Shown here piece after piece: positions 9,077 through 18,745 of a stretch of DNA of 28,193 nt (position 1 is its first letter; the number at the start of each line of letters is the position of its first letter). Under the pieces are notes generated by a model. That model saw only the letters and a program-made list of their open reading frames with translations. It was not told the DNA's origin and did no database searches. The translations under genes were made by a program, and so were the position numbers. The stretch comes from Haplosporangium gracile (lineage: Eukaryota > Mortierellomycota > Mortierellomycetes > Mortierellales > Mortierellaceae), in NCBI GenBank assembly GCA_015499985.1, contig JAAAUF010000551.1:1-28193 (forward strand), in the 5' to 3' direction.

Positions 9077-11595
9077 TATCAAATGCTACTCTCACGCGTT
9101 ATGTTTTGATTTGATAGATAGTATTATTTTATGAGGGAATTTTTTTTTTGTTCGCAATTGCAAATATGAAGAAAAGCGAGGGTACCCTCAAGGGTTATGA
9201 AAAAACAAAGACGGCAAAAGGGGGAGGAGAGAGTGAGTTTGTAAGATGTGAAGTGGAGTTGAAGCAATTGAACATTCCTAACCCCCGGAGTAACACTAAT
9301 GGCGCGCTGTGATGTGAAGTGGGAGAAGGAGAAAGGTGGGATGTGTATGTTCTTTTTTTTATAGCTTGGGTGGGCGAAGAGTTCGATTCATATCCTATCG
9401 AAGTCCCACCTTACATCTTATCTCGACCTTACTCGAAATCCTGCCTTGATGTTTGAGAACGATTGAGCACTTGCCTGTTTGTCAGCTGTAGTTGACTTGA
9501 ATCAAATCCTGTCGACATCTTTTCAAGCGTGATAAAGCCGTGGTTTCGTCACAACAAGGAGGGCTGAAGGGGGTGATGTGAAAGCCGTGGAGGTCGAGGG
9601 TGAAGACGAAGGAAGGAAAGAAGGAAAAAAACGAAAGGATAAAGGAGAGCAAGGTCGTAGGTGTTAGAAAGCGTGTCTGAAAAAAAAAGATGGTGGCGCA
9701 GTGTGCTCGAGAGGTCCATGAATGAATAGGAAATAGAAGAGGAAAAGCGAGAGGCAGATAATCTTGCAAGTTGAAAAGGAGGACATGGCGTGAGGGAAGA
9801 AGAGAGAAGTGGAAAGAGAGAAGGAACGAGGAAAGGACGACAAGAGAAGAAGAAAAGAAGGACAGAGAAAGCAAAGAGGCGAGCAAAAAGGTTGACGACG
9901 ATAGGAAAAGAAAAAGAGACGAAGAAGAAGACGCCTGAGGGATTATCGTCCAAGTCTGCCGACGTTCGTCCAATGGGCGGACATGAGCATGAATGGACCA
10001 TGATAAAAAAATGGCTCGTTCTTCAGGGTCCTTATAGTTATTGAACGTGAAATGGAGGAAGGGCAGCTAGTGTGGATGAGTCTCCCAAGATTACACTGAT
10101 ATCACGAAAAAAGCAGCGCACGGAGCTAGACGGCTCAGGGATTGGCAGCAGATCAAAAGAACGCATCCGAAGGATAGGCGATGAGTGGAGCAGTAGCAGT
10201 GCTAGGGTTGAGGAGTGGGAGGAGAGTGGGAGGAGAGTCTGAGAAGAGGAAGGGAAGTGATGGGGGTAGCTAGTGGTGGTAAAACGCGAATTCTGGGTAA
10301 GTGCGATATTGGCTCAGACGACCATAAGCTAGACAGAAAGAGGAGGAAAAAATATGCGCGCATTGTAGTTCTTGTATTCAAAATTGATGTGAGGTACAAA
10401 TTGAGTTCATTTTCTTTTTTTTTTCAGGCGAGGACAAGTGGCGTTTTGGATGGGCGTGCCTATGACTGAACCTTGTCTGCTTGCTGTAAGTTCAGCCCCA
10501 CAAGCAGCAGTGTCGACGTGATGGTATTTTGCGAAGTCGTTAAAATAGTCATATCAGGTTGGAGGGAAGGAAACAAGGAAGTATGAATTCCTTGGGCTTA
10601 GGAGACGGTGGTAATTGCAAACAAAACGCACAGTTACAATTTTGTTATTCCAAAGGGCCGCGCACCGAAGTGACAATACGAGTCGATTCTTCGCACGCGG
10701 AACACTTTTCCGATGGCTTTTAGATATCGTTATTCAGTTTGGTGGATTGCCTTGACGGGGTCCTCTGTTCAGGAACAGCAGGTGATAAACATGATATCTG
10801 GTCCCCCTCCTTCACTGAGAAGCCATCAGTAATCAAGCGCTGATAGGTCGTCGATGAAACAAACATACGCCACTAATTTTTTAAAATAAGGAACAGAAAA
10901 CAGAGAAAATTCGATCGAAAAATAAAGAGCATGGCAAGCATGTTCATTGTTCATTATCCATCCGATCGTTCGGTCTCGAAGCAATTGACAAAGATGAAAG
11001 TGAAGGAGTGCTATTTTCTCATTGTGCGAATGATTTTGTTTGTGTCAGCAAACAAGCTGATAGGTACGAGAGCGTGCCCCTTAGTGTCCTTCCTTCCTGC
11101 CTTCCTTCCTTAGTCGAGTTGTCCAACTACTCTTTTTTTTCCCTTTTGTATTACCGTTTTGTCTGCCCTTTGTCTCTTCCCCTCTCGGTTGTCCCATCGC
11201 ATCTACTCTCCACTCTACTCTGTCCCTCTCTTTATCTACTCCTTCCTTCAATCTCCTTCTCCTTTTCCCTTTCTTTCGCTCCTTCTCTCGCTCCTTTCTC
11301 TTTCTACTTCTCTCTCTCTTTCCTTCTTTCCCGCTGCATATCTTTCTTTCCTTTACCCTTGTTTCTCTATCCCGCCATCCATGACCAGATACCCTTTGGC
11401 ACACATACCTTCGATACCCGTAGCATAGAAGACTCTCTCCTCCTCTCTCATTCTCTTTCTCCCTTTTCTTACTTCATTCACGCACTCACTCTTTCATTCA
11501 CTCCACTCTACTTTACACTCTTTGCTCGCCATCAACACAATAGTAACACTCGCTTTGCCTCCTCTTTTCCTCTCTACCCGAGCCTCATTCTCACT
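9077..11595. other. Long spacer between the MITE and the NIPA gene
   Basis: About 2.5 kb with no recognisable gene. It holds a 400-base tract purine-rich on plus (pyrimidine-rich on minus) at about 9560-9980, AT-rich unique sequence to about 11080, then the CT-rich leader of the NIPA gene. Frames within the purine tract translate to low-complexity Arg/Lys/Glu or Phe/Leu/Ser runs and are not credible proteins. A speculative split 51-codon gene on minus (9195-9518) is discussed under findings. Confidence 0.6.
11090..11595 (+). promoter_or_regulatory. CT-rich leader of the NIPA transporter gene
   Basis: About 500 bases of almost pure C/T (runs of CTTCCTT, CTCTCTCTTTC and similar) ending just before the ATG at 11596. 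Comparable tracts precede the ATPase and ATG11 genes. It probably covers the core promoter and 5' UTR. Confidence 0.5.
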
Positions 11596-14500
11596 ATGTG
11601 GCCGATCGACGAGTTCCCAGAAATCAATGTAAAAAGTCGACGACTTACTTCAGCACCCCTTCACACTTGCAGCATACCGTCCCTCTTTACAAACTGGGGA
11701 TCCCGACGATCTTGAATGAAAACTCTCTTTTTTTTTATATTTTATTTCGATAAAGACCTTCCCTCTTCTCGCGACTGACAGTTCACCCGGTGTTGTCCTA
11801 CTTCTTCCTCGACTCTTTGTAGGTCCATTCGTACATCGGGGTTATCATTGCCATTTCTGGAAATGTGAGTAGCAACAACGACGACCGACATGAATGAACG
11901 CAAGTGTGTTACTTCATCATCATCATCACACACACACTACCTACTGCTGTTCAAGGGTCAACAGCAGCAGAGTCAGTGTAAGAAAGAAAGCTGGCCTAAC
12001 CTAGCTTAACGTGGACTTTAGCGTAGGGACGCTGACTGACCTTTAGCCTGGCCTTTTCTTTTTATATTTTTCCACACCATCGTGCCATCGTTATATATCA
12101 GATACTTATCTCGGTGGCGCTCAATATCCAGAAATATGCTCATAACCAACTCCAGCCTGGCGCAGGGACGATGAGCACGGACCCAAAGCTCGCCATGACC
12201 CCATCTCCCTACCACGCTGAGGAGCCATTCCACACTCATCATGATACCCAAGGACTTTCTAGCGTAGTCACCACATCTTCATACCAACACCAACACCAAC
12301 ACCAACGCCAAGACCAACACCAGCACCATGTGGACACAGACCGTGTAAGTGTACACAGTTTTCAAAGCAGCCATAGTAGCAGGAGCAGTGTCCACTCAGG
12401 CCACAGCAATCACAACAGCGATACTAGTGGGCAGAGCGACACCCTTGCGGCGGCACCACAAATACCCGGACAGGACGACTGTAAGAGCACCGATTCTGGC
12501 TCCGACACGGCCTATTTGCAATCCAAGGCCTGGTGGACTGGAATGACTCTGATGATTCTCGGCGAGTGCGGTAACTTTATGGCCTATGGCTACGCTGCAG
12601 CATCCATCATCGCACCCTTGGGCACCGTTGCCTTGATCAGCAATGTCATCCTCGCGCCGCTCATGTTACGGGAACCTTTTCGACGCCGCGACCTCTTAGG
12701 CATTGTCATTGCCATCATTGGAACTGTTGTTGTCGTGGTCAACTCAAAGGAGAGTGAGATAAAGGTACAGGCAGAAGATAGCTGTAGGCTTGGCGCTGTT
12801 GTTGCTGTTCCTGTTGTTTTTTTTTGCCTATGTTGTTTTTGTTTTTGTCAAGAATCTTTGCACAAGTCAGTCAGGAGAGTGTGCACTTCCATTATTAACA
12901 ACTTGATACTCTTCCCCTTTTGCCCCTCTTTCGATCATTATCAACAGTTGACCCCCGAGACAATGGCCGCGGCTTTGCTTCAGACACAGTTCCTCGTCTA
13001 CTTTATCATCAGTTGCGTTGCCCTTGGCGCCCTTATTTCACTGTCGGACACCATTGGAAGCGAGTACATCTTTATTGATCTCTCCGTTGTGGCCATCTTT
13101 GGTAAGGAAAATGGAGAAGATAAAGAAAAAACCTGTTAGTCTGTTGGAGACGCTTGGAGAAGATTGGAGAAGCGGAGGGAGATGAGAAAGGAAAAAAATG
13201 GCGGCGGACATTGGCACTGACACTGACTGTGCGCTCTCAATGTTTTTTGTATGCCTGCATATCCAACATGACATAGGTGGTTACACCGTCTTGGCAACAA
13301 AAGGTGTCTCATCACTATTGAGTCTGTCCTTTTACAAGATGTTTACATACCCAATCTCCTACCTCTTGGTGTTTGTACTCGTCTCGACTGCCGTCTTGCA
13401 AATTAAGTTCCTCAACAAGTCTCTCCAGCGCTTTGACTCCACCGTAAGTGAAAATTCCTTACATGACTTTACTTCCATACCTTGGCATCTTGTCTTCAGC
13501 TAATAATTTGATGTCTACTTTTACTCATGTCGACTTAAGCAAGTTATCCCGACTCAGTTTGTCCTCTTTACAACCAGCGCAATCATCGGATCAGGAATTT
13601 TGTACAACGACTTTGACGAGATGGACTTCAACAAGGGACTTCACTTCTTGACAGGCTGTTGCATGACCTTCCTCGGCGTTTACTTCATCACCTCACACCG
13701 TGAAAAGGATGTGATCGACTCGCCCATCATCAACCCAGACTGGACCATGGCTTCACAACAGCATTATGCACCTCTCCCTCAGCGTTCGTCGTTTGACCTG
13801 TACCCACCCAACAGAGTACTATACCAGGCAGAGCACAGCAGGTCGGAGCTTTTCCTGGAGCAAGGTCGAGCACAACCTTGGGATATGAGCTATGGGATCT
13901 CATCTCACCCCAATCGTCCTCCGCGCTCAATAGCCGCAGGAGACTCGTTTGGTCAGAATGCTTCTGTGCCGCTCTTGGGAACTTCTGCCAAGCAGTCAAC
14001 GCTAATGCACAGAGAAGCAGGATTTTCGCTTACCAGCAGCATGCACAATGTCCTCGCAGCCGTCGGTTCTCGCCATACCAGCTTACTTGGTCTAGGTACA
14101 TTGCATTTGTTGGTACGGTGTGTGAGTGTCTCAAGCAACTGAAACGAGGGTATGGTTGTTAATGTTTTATGTTGTACTTTACGACAATAGAAAAAGTCAT
14201 GGAGAACTACACTGCTCACAAGAATGAAGAACGGCGCGGGAGCATACACAGTCTCAACCAAACAGCACCTCTACTGCCACCACGCCCAGGACTTGGATCA
14301 AGATCGAGTTCAGCATGCAGCGGCGTTTTCCCTCCACCCTCCATCACCACATACCCCTCGAGCACGTCGCTCCTATATCCCGAACTCAACTATGGCAGTT
14401 CATACCAGACACATATTCAACAGCAACAGCAGTCTCAGCCATCACCTCTCCAGTTCTCACGCCCGACTCAACCAGGTGGTGGTGGATCAATTGACCCACG

Positions 14501-15149
14501 GTTTCATGCGCCTTACTTGCAGGAGCGCTCTCAGTCCCAAGACGGAATTTATAAGCAGCCTCGGCGTAAGATTTCGACACCGATGCTGAGAGAGAACAAC
14601 AACAACAGAGAAGTGCCGCCATTACCACCAAAGATCAAAACATCCGCTGGAGTGGCAGTTCCAAGACCTCCTCAAGGACGGAGAGAAGACCGGCACGCAT
14701 TCCCTTCGCCGAGTGAACACGAGTTTATGACGAGTGTGGCTCGGTCGATCGACTCTGTCTCGTCCTCGACCCCTCGGGCGTCATCAAAGTTTCCCATGGC
14801 TGGAGGAATTTTGACTGCCAGTCCGACCAAGATTCATCATCATCCGGGTGAAGGGTCAGCATATTCGTTCCGGACCTTGAAATCGCCTACAGGATCGACT
14901 CACCCGCCATTGTCGTCGTATGAGCCGGAGGGTTGGGCGTCGTCGTTACCACCATTGCATCCGTCGTCTTTGACTGAAGCAAGTCAACATCACCCTCATC
15001 ATGCCCAGGGATCTAAAAAGAAGACTGGCGGTAGTGGTAGTGGATCGACTGTTGCTCAGGATGGGGATTTGTCTACGGTGTCACCGACTCAGGCCAGATG
15101 CAAAGGCAGTGTTCCTAAAGGAGATGACTCCTCTCGTCAGCAGCAATAA
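11596..15149 (+). CDS. NIPA-type magnesium transporter with long disordered tail
   Basis: Seven exons: 11596-11628, 11823-11864, 12102-12764, 12948-13101, 13277-13443, 13540-14095 and 14191-15149; all junctions keep phase; 857 residues. Seen: TM1 YIGVIIAISGNILISVALN, then a loop of about 100 residues with a His/Gln tract (QHQHQHQRQDQHQHH) and Ser/His-rich sequence. Next come WWTGMTLMILGECGNFMAYG, APLGTVALISNVILAPL, LGIVIAIIGTVVVVVNSKES and, across two junctions, IFGGYTVLATKGVSSLLSL, all hallmarks of NIPA (DUF803) proteins. The membrane part ends near residue 404 at TSHREKD. The last 450 residues are Ser/Pro/Gln-rich, probably cytosolic. Family knowledge: NIPA proteins move Mg2+ across plasma or endosomal membranes; fungal members often have long tails. 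The stop overlaps an AATAAA. The substrate is inferred from the family. Confidence 0.87.
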
Positions 15150-16148
15150 AAAAACACACCGGTCTTGTAGGGATTGCTATAAAGATTTTGCCGAGCGCGC
15201 GTTGATGTGTTGAAGGGAATAATCGTGATGATGCTGTGTTGTTTGGGGAGGATCACCAAAACTACGATGAAGGAAATGGATAGGTACATATGGAAGTGAT
15301 GAGGTGGCTACGGTTGTTCCCGGTTTATGATGCTCGGTTCGGGAAGAAGTGAGAGAGCTGTAACTGGAAGTGGAAGAGAGGTAGGTTATGGCGCTCGTGG
15401 AGATGGAGGAGAATGAGCGTGTGAAGAAGACTAATTGGATAGGATGAGCGAGTACCTTGTTTGTTTTTACGCGGGTGTTTACGAAAAAACACATAGAAAC
15501 TGTTTAGTGGCGGAGAGACAGAAAACGAGCAGGAAGAGGGGTATCTGACTCGTTTTTTATCCGTGGCTCAAGAAGCGCGGACGCGCCCTCTTTTGAAACG
15601 AAGTGTACAGTACATGGAGATACACCCACGGAGACAAACAGAAACGAGGGGTTGGGAGAGTGAAGGGAATAATACTAAGAAGCAGAGTGATGCAAGGCGC
15701 AATGCTTCTGTGCACACGTGAGAGCACCCTGCTGGTGCAATAAGGAAAGAAAGTTGCATTGCCAAAAGCGGACAATTGCGCTTTGTCAGGTCTCCTACTT
15801 GTTTGGGCAAAATGCGCTCTAGTTGGCTGCGAATTATGTGTAGGAGGACAGCGATCCAGTTTGTGTCTTTCTCTGTTGCTCGGTGCTTGGTGTTCTCCAC
15901 ATCACTCATGGGCATGAGAAGGAATACAAATAGCTCGGATACAGCGCTCTAGAAAAACCTTCTTCTCCACATCCCCCCCCCCCCCCCCACACACACACAC
16001 CTCTAGATCAAGAAAAAAAAAAGTCTCTTGTCACACAACCTCTTCTCTTTTTCTTTTTTGCTTTCTTCTCATTCCTGATTACCTTTTCTTCTTCTTCATT
16101 CTTCATTCCAGCTTTCACCTTCACCCTACCAATAACAAGGAAACAAAA
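15150..16148. other. Intergenic region, NIPA 3' end to FAXDC2-like 5' end
   Basis: The left part is the NIPA 3' flank and the right 150 bases are the CT-rich leader of the hydroxylase gene. A frame of 115 codons on minus (15568-15915) has an ATG but no family resemblance or intron support. No gene was accepted. Confidence 0.6.
15973..16001 (+). repeat. C16 homopolymer followed by (AC)6
   Basis: Sixteen C residues directly followed by six AC units, about 150 bases before the hydroxylase ATG. The length is likely variable between strains and prone to sequencing error. Confidence 0.9.
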
Positions 16149-17428
16149 ATGACCGCGTCGTCGTCCGAGTTGAAGCACGTCGATCCCGAACAAGAGCAGG
16201 ACGCCTCTCTCCCAGACGAATGGGGTCCGACCGTCCTCCACTCCACAAAAGCCCTCTTCGAAGTCGGCGACGTCTTCTTCTACTCTGTCGTCATCGCCGT
16301 CTTCTTTGGCTCCCTCCACACCTACGGGGACCGCTTCTGGTCCCATATCCTCGCCAACTACTCAAAACCCGTGATCATCCTCGGCGGATCCTTCATCGTC
16401 TCTCAAGTTGGATTCTGGTTCTGGGTCTCCCTCCTCGCCATCCTCGACCTCTACCAGTTCCCGAAATCCTTTTGGCGGTACAAGATTCAACCCCAAAAAG
16501 TTCCTACACAAGAATGGTATTGGAAGGCCTTTTGGGTGGCGTTACAGAATCAGTTCCTGGTCGGGGTGCCGACGGGCTTATTGTTGTATAAGTTGATGGA
16601 TTTGAGGGGAAACCCGATTGGAATGGAGTTTCCAACGATGTTGGGGGTTGCGAAGGAGATGCTTGGGTTTTTGGTGATTGAGGAGGTTGGGTTTTATTAT
16701 GGACATCGGTTGTTGCATCTTCCGAGGTTTTATAAGAGGATTCATAAGCAGCATCATCTCTTCACTGCGCCCATTGGGATCGCCGGTAAGTTACAATACG
16801 TGTATTGTTGAACGCATTAGTGTCTTGGCCTAGTGAATTTGTGGTACATGAGATTTTGTTTGCTGTGTTTAGCTTGTTCTAACAGTCCTTTGTTGTATCC
16901 AAATGGGGGTGTATAATTAGCTATTTACTGCCATCCTTTGGAACACTTCATGTGCAACCTGTCGCCTCTACTGTTGGGACCTGTTGTCATGAAGTCGCAT
17001 GTCTTGACCCTCTGGCTCTGGATCACCATCGGTACGTTTCGTTATGCTTTTTTCACTTCTTTCACACATTTGAGTCCTTGTTAACAACATCTTCACCGTC
17101 TTTGCAATTTGTCGCTCCCGTTCAACAAGAGCAATGTTCAATTTGTTGTCAAGATGCCCTGGACTGACCTCTCTTATTTTACCTCCAATTAGGGCAAACG
17201 AATGCAATCAACTCACACTGCGGATTCCAGCTGCCGTTGTTCCCATCGCCATTGGGACACGACTACCACCACGAGGTATTCAACAAGAACTATGGTCCTG
17301 TGGGAGTGTTGGATTGGTTTCATGGAACAGCAGGCACTCGTAAGATGGCGGAGGAGAAGAAGCAGCTTCGTGCCGCCGCTGCTGCAGCAGCTGCTAAGAA
17401 GCAGCAGGCTGAGCTTAAGCAGGAGTAG
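16149..17428 (+). CDS. Fatty acid hydroxylase superfamily protein, FAXDC2/sterol C4-methyl oxidase type
   Basis: Three exons: 16149-16785, 16921-17031 and 17193-17428, with introns of 135 and 161 bases, both splitting a codon after its first base; 327 residues. Seen: several hydrophobic segments and the di-iron histidine clusters HRLLH (186-190), HKQHH (199-203), HPLEH (217-221), HCG (258) and HDYHH (272-276), followed by [13 protein letters not shown]. The second and third exons complete the set of clusters, which confirms the splicing. The C-terminus is a run of Ala then Lys/Gln/Glu. Family knowledge: these ER membrane enzymes use a non-heme di-iron centre, O2 and reduced cytochrome b5 to oxidise sterol methyl groups or sphingoid/fatty chains. 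[12 protein letters not shown] and LDWFHGT favour the FAXDC2/ERG25-like side over ERG3 or SUR2. The exact substrate is not decidable here. The ATG at 16149 follows AACAAAA, a good fungal start context. Confidence 0.85.
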
Positions 17429-18745
17429 TTGTTGAAGTGGTGGATCTGGAGAACGATTAAAAAAATACACGCAACGCAGATATTGCCATTACGAAAACGT
17501 GACTTGTGACCAATTGGGTTCAGGAAACCATGGGCGGGGACGGGCATGGGCAGCATGGGTACTCTTACACACAACAATAGGCAAGCAATCAAACGGACGA
17601 AAAGTTTCTCCCCCTTTCTTATGTCGTACATCAGTGAGACACGACAGAAGCGAGAGCATGTGTCGTTAAGACGACAGCAGTAGCTCGCAGAGGCGTAATT
17701 CATCGTTCTTCTTGTGTTCCCATCCGTTTTCTTCTGTGTCTCTCTCTCTCGTCCTCGTCCTCCCCCTCCTCCTTCACCTTCCTTTACTTCAGTCATTTTA
17801 ACACGACGCAAGACAGGCAGTCAAAACCACCGTTAAGTGCTTCGTCTCTCATTCATCACGCTCCCGTGCTTCGCCGCTTCCCCTTTTCAATTCTTATCTG
17901 CTACTGTCGTCTTCCTTTTTCTTGCCTCCCTTCCCTTCCCTTCCCTCCTTCCTCTCTTCCCTTTATTCCCCTTTGCTATTCATACTGCAGCAGCTACTTC
18001 TTCGCCTTCTTCCTTCTCATCCGTCACCCCACCTCCCATCATCCTCACCTCCCACTATTGCTAACAGCACCCATCATCCAATCCCACACATTCACTCGCT
18101 CATACCAATGTTAATTACTTTTTGAACAACAAAAAAAAGATCACACACACACGACCATAACACTACGCTCTACTCTCTAAGTAACAAACAGCAACAATAG
18201 CAAGCTCCATTCACCCTTTTTTCCACACACTTTTGAACATACTCCTGCGCTTTGTTGTCAATCTGCTGAATTCGTCATTTACTTGGCCTGCTTCGCCATA
18301 CCTTTTTATCGCCTTGTTCATTTTTATCGTCTCTTTTCTGCTCTCTCTCTCTTTCTTCTTTCTCCCTTTCTTCCTTTCTCTGCTCTTTTTCACTTCAAGC
18401 ACTCTTAACTACAACTACTTACGCTGACACCAGCCTTGAGCTTGTGCACCAACACCTCTTTCCACTCGTCACACTTTTCCCCGTCTCTCTTTCTTCATTC
18501 TCTTCTTCTTCGGACCCTCAACAGTGTTTCTTGCATTCTCACTTGTGCCATTGTCGCCCTTTTCCATCAAGGAACAGATTAACTAAAAGTACAACTTCAA
18601 ACCTCGACATTCCCATTTTAACCTTCGACCCTTCTTCCTGAGACGACCCTTTGATCTCGCATTATTATCGTCTTCTCCTCAACTCTACTCATCTTACTGT
18701 ATCTCGTCTGACCACCATCAGGAATCGAGATACGCTTGCCTGGAC
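17429..18745. other. Intergenic region with the CT-rich leader of ATG11
   Basis: The first 250 bases are the hydroxylase 3' flank. From about 17700 to 18680 the plus strand is strongly C/T-rich and is probably the ATG11 promoter and a long 5' UTR. Frames inside it are low-complexity Ser/Phe/Leu/Pro runs. No gene was accepted. Confidence 0.6.

Noticed and set aside
9482..10001. Two overlapping 150-163 codon frames on minus
   Set aside because: Low-complexity Phe/Leu/Ser translation of a pyrimidine tract, open in two frames at once, as expected for stop-poor C/T-rich DNA.
9790..10044. Arg/Lys/Glu-rich frame on plus
   Set aside because: Translation of the same purine tract; resembles a charged coil only because of its composition.
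10931..11113. 60-codon frame upstream of the NIPA gene, possible upstream ORF
   Set aside because: Far from the NIPA start (about 480 bases) and without conserved features; its presence in the mRNA is unknown.
11008..11715. 235-codon frame running into the NIPA first exon
   Set aside because: Mostly low-complexity Ser/Leu/Phe from the CT-rich leader; it is in a different reading frame from the NIPA start MWPIDEFPEIN.
15568..15915. 115-codon frame on minus between NIPA and the hydroxylase
   Set aside because: It has an ATG but no recognisable domain, signal peptide or splice support; likely chance.
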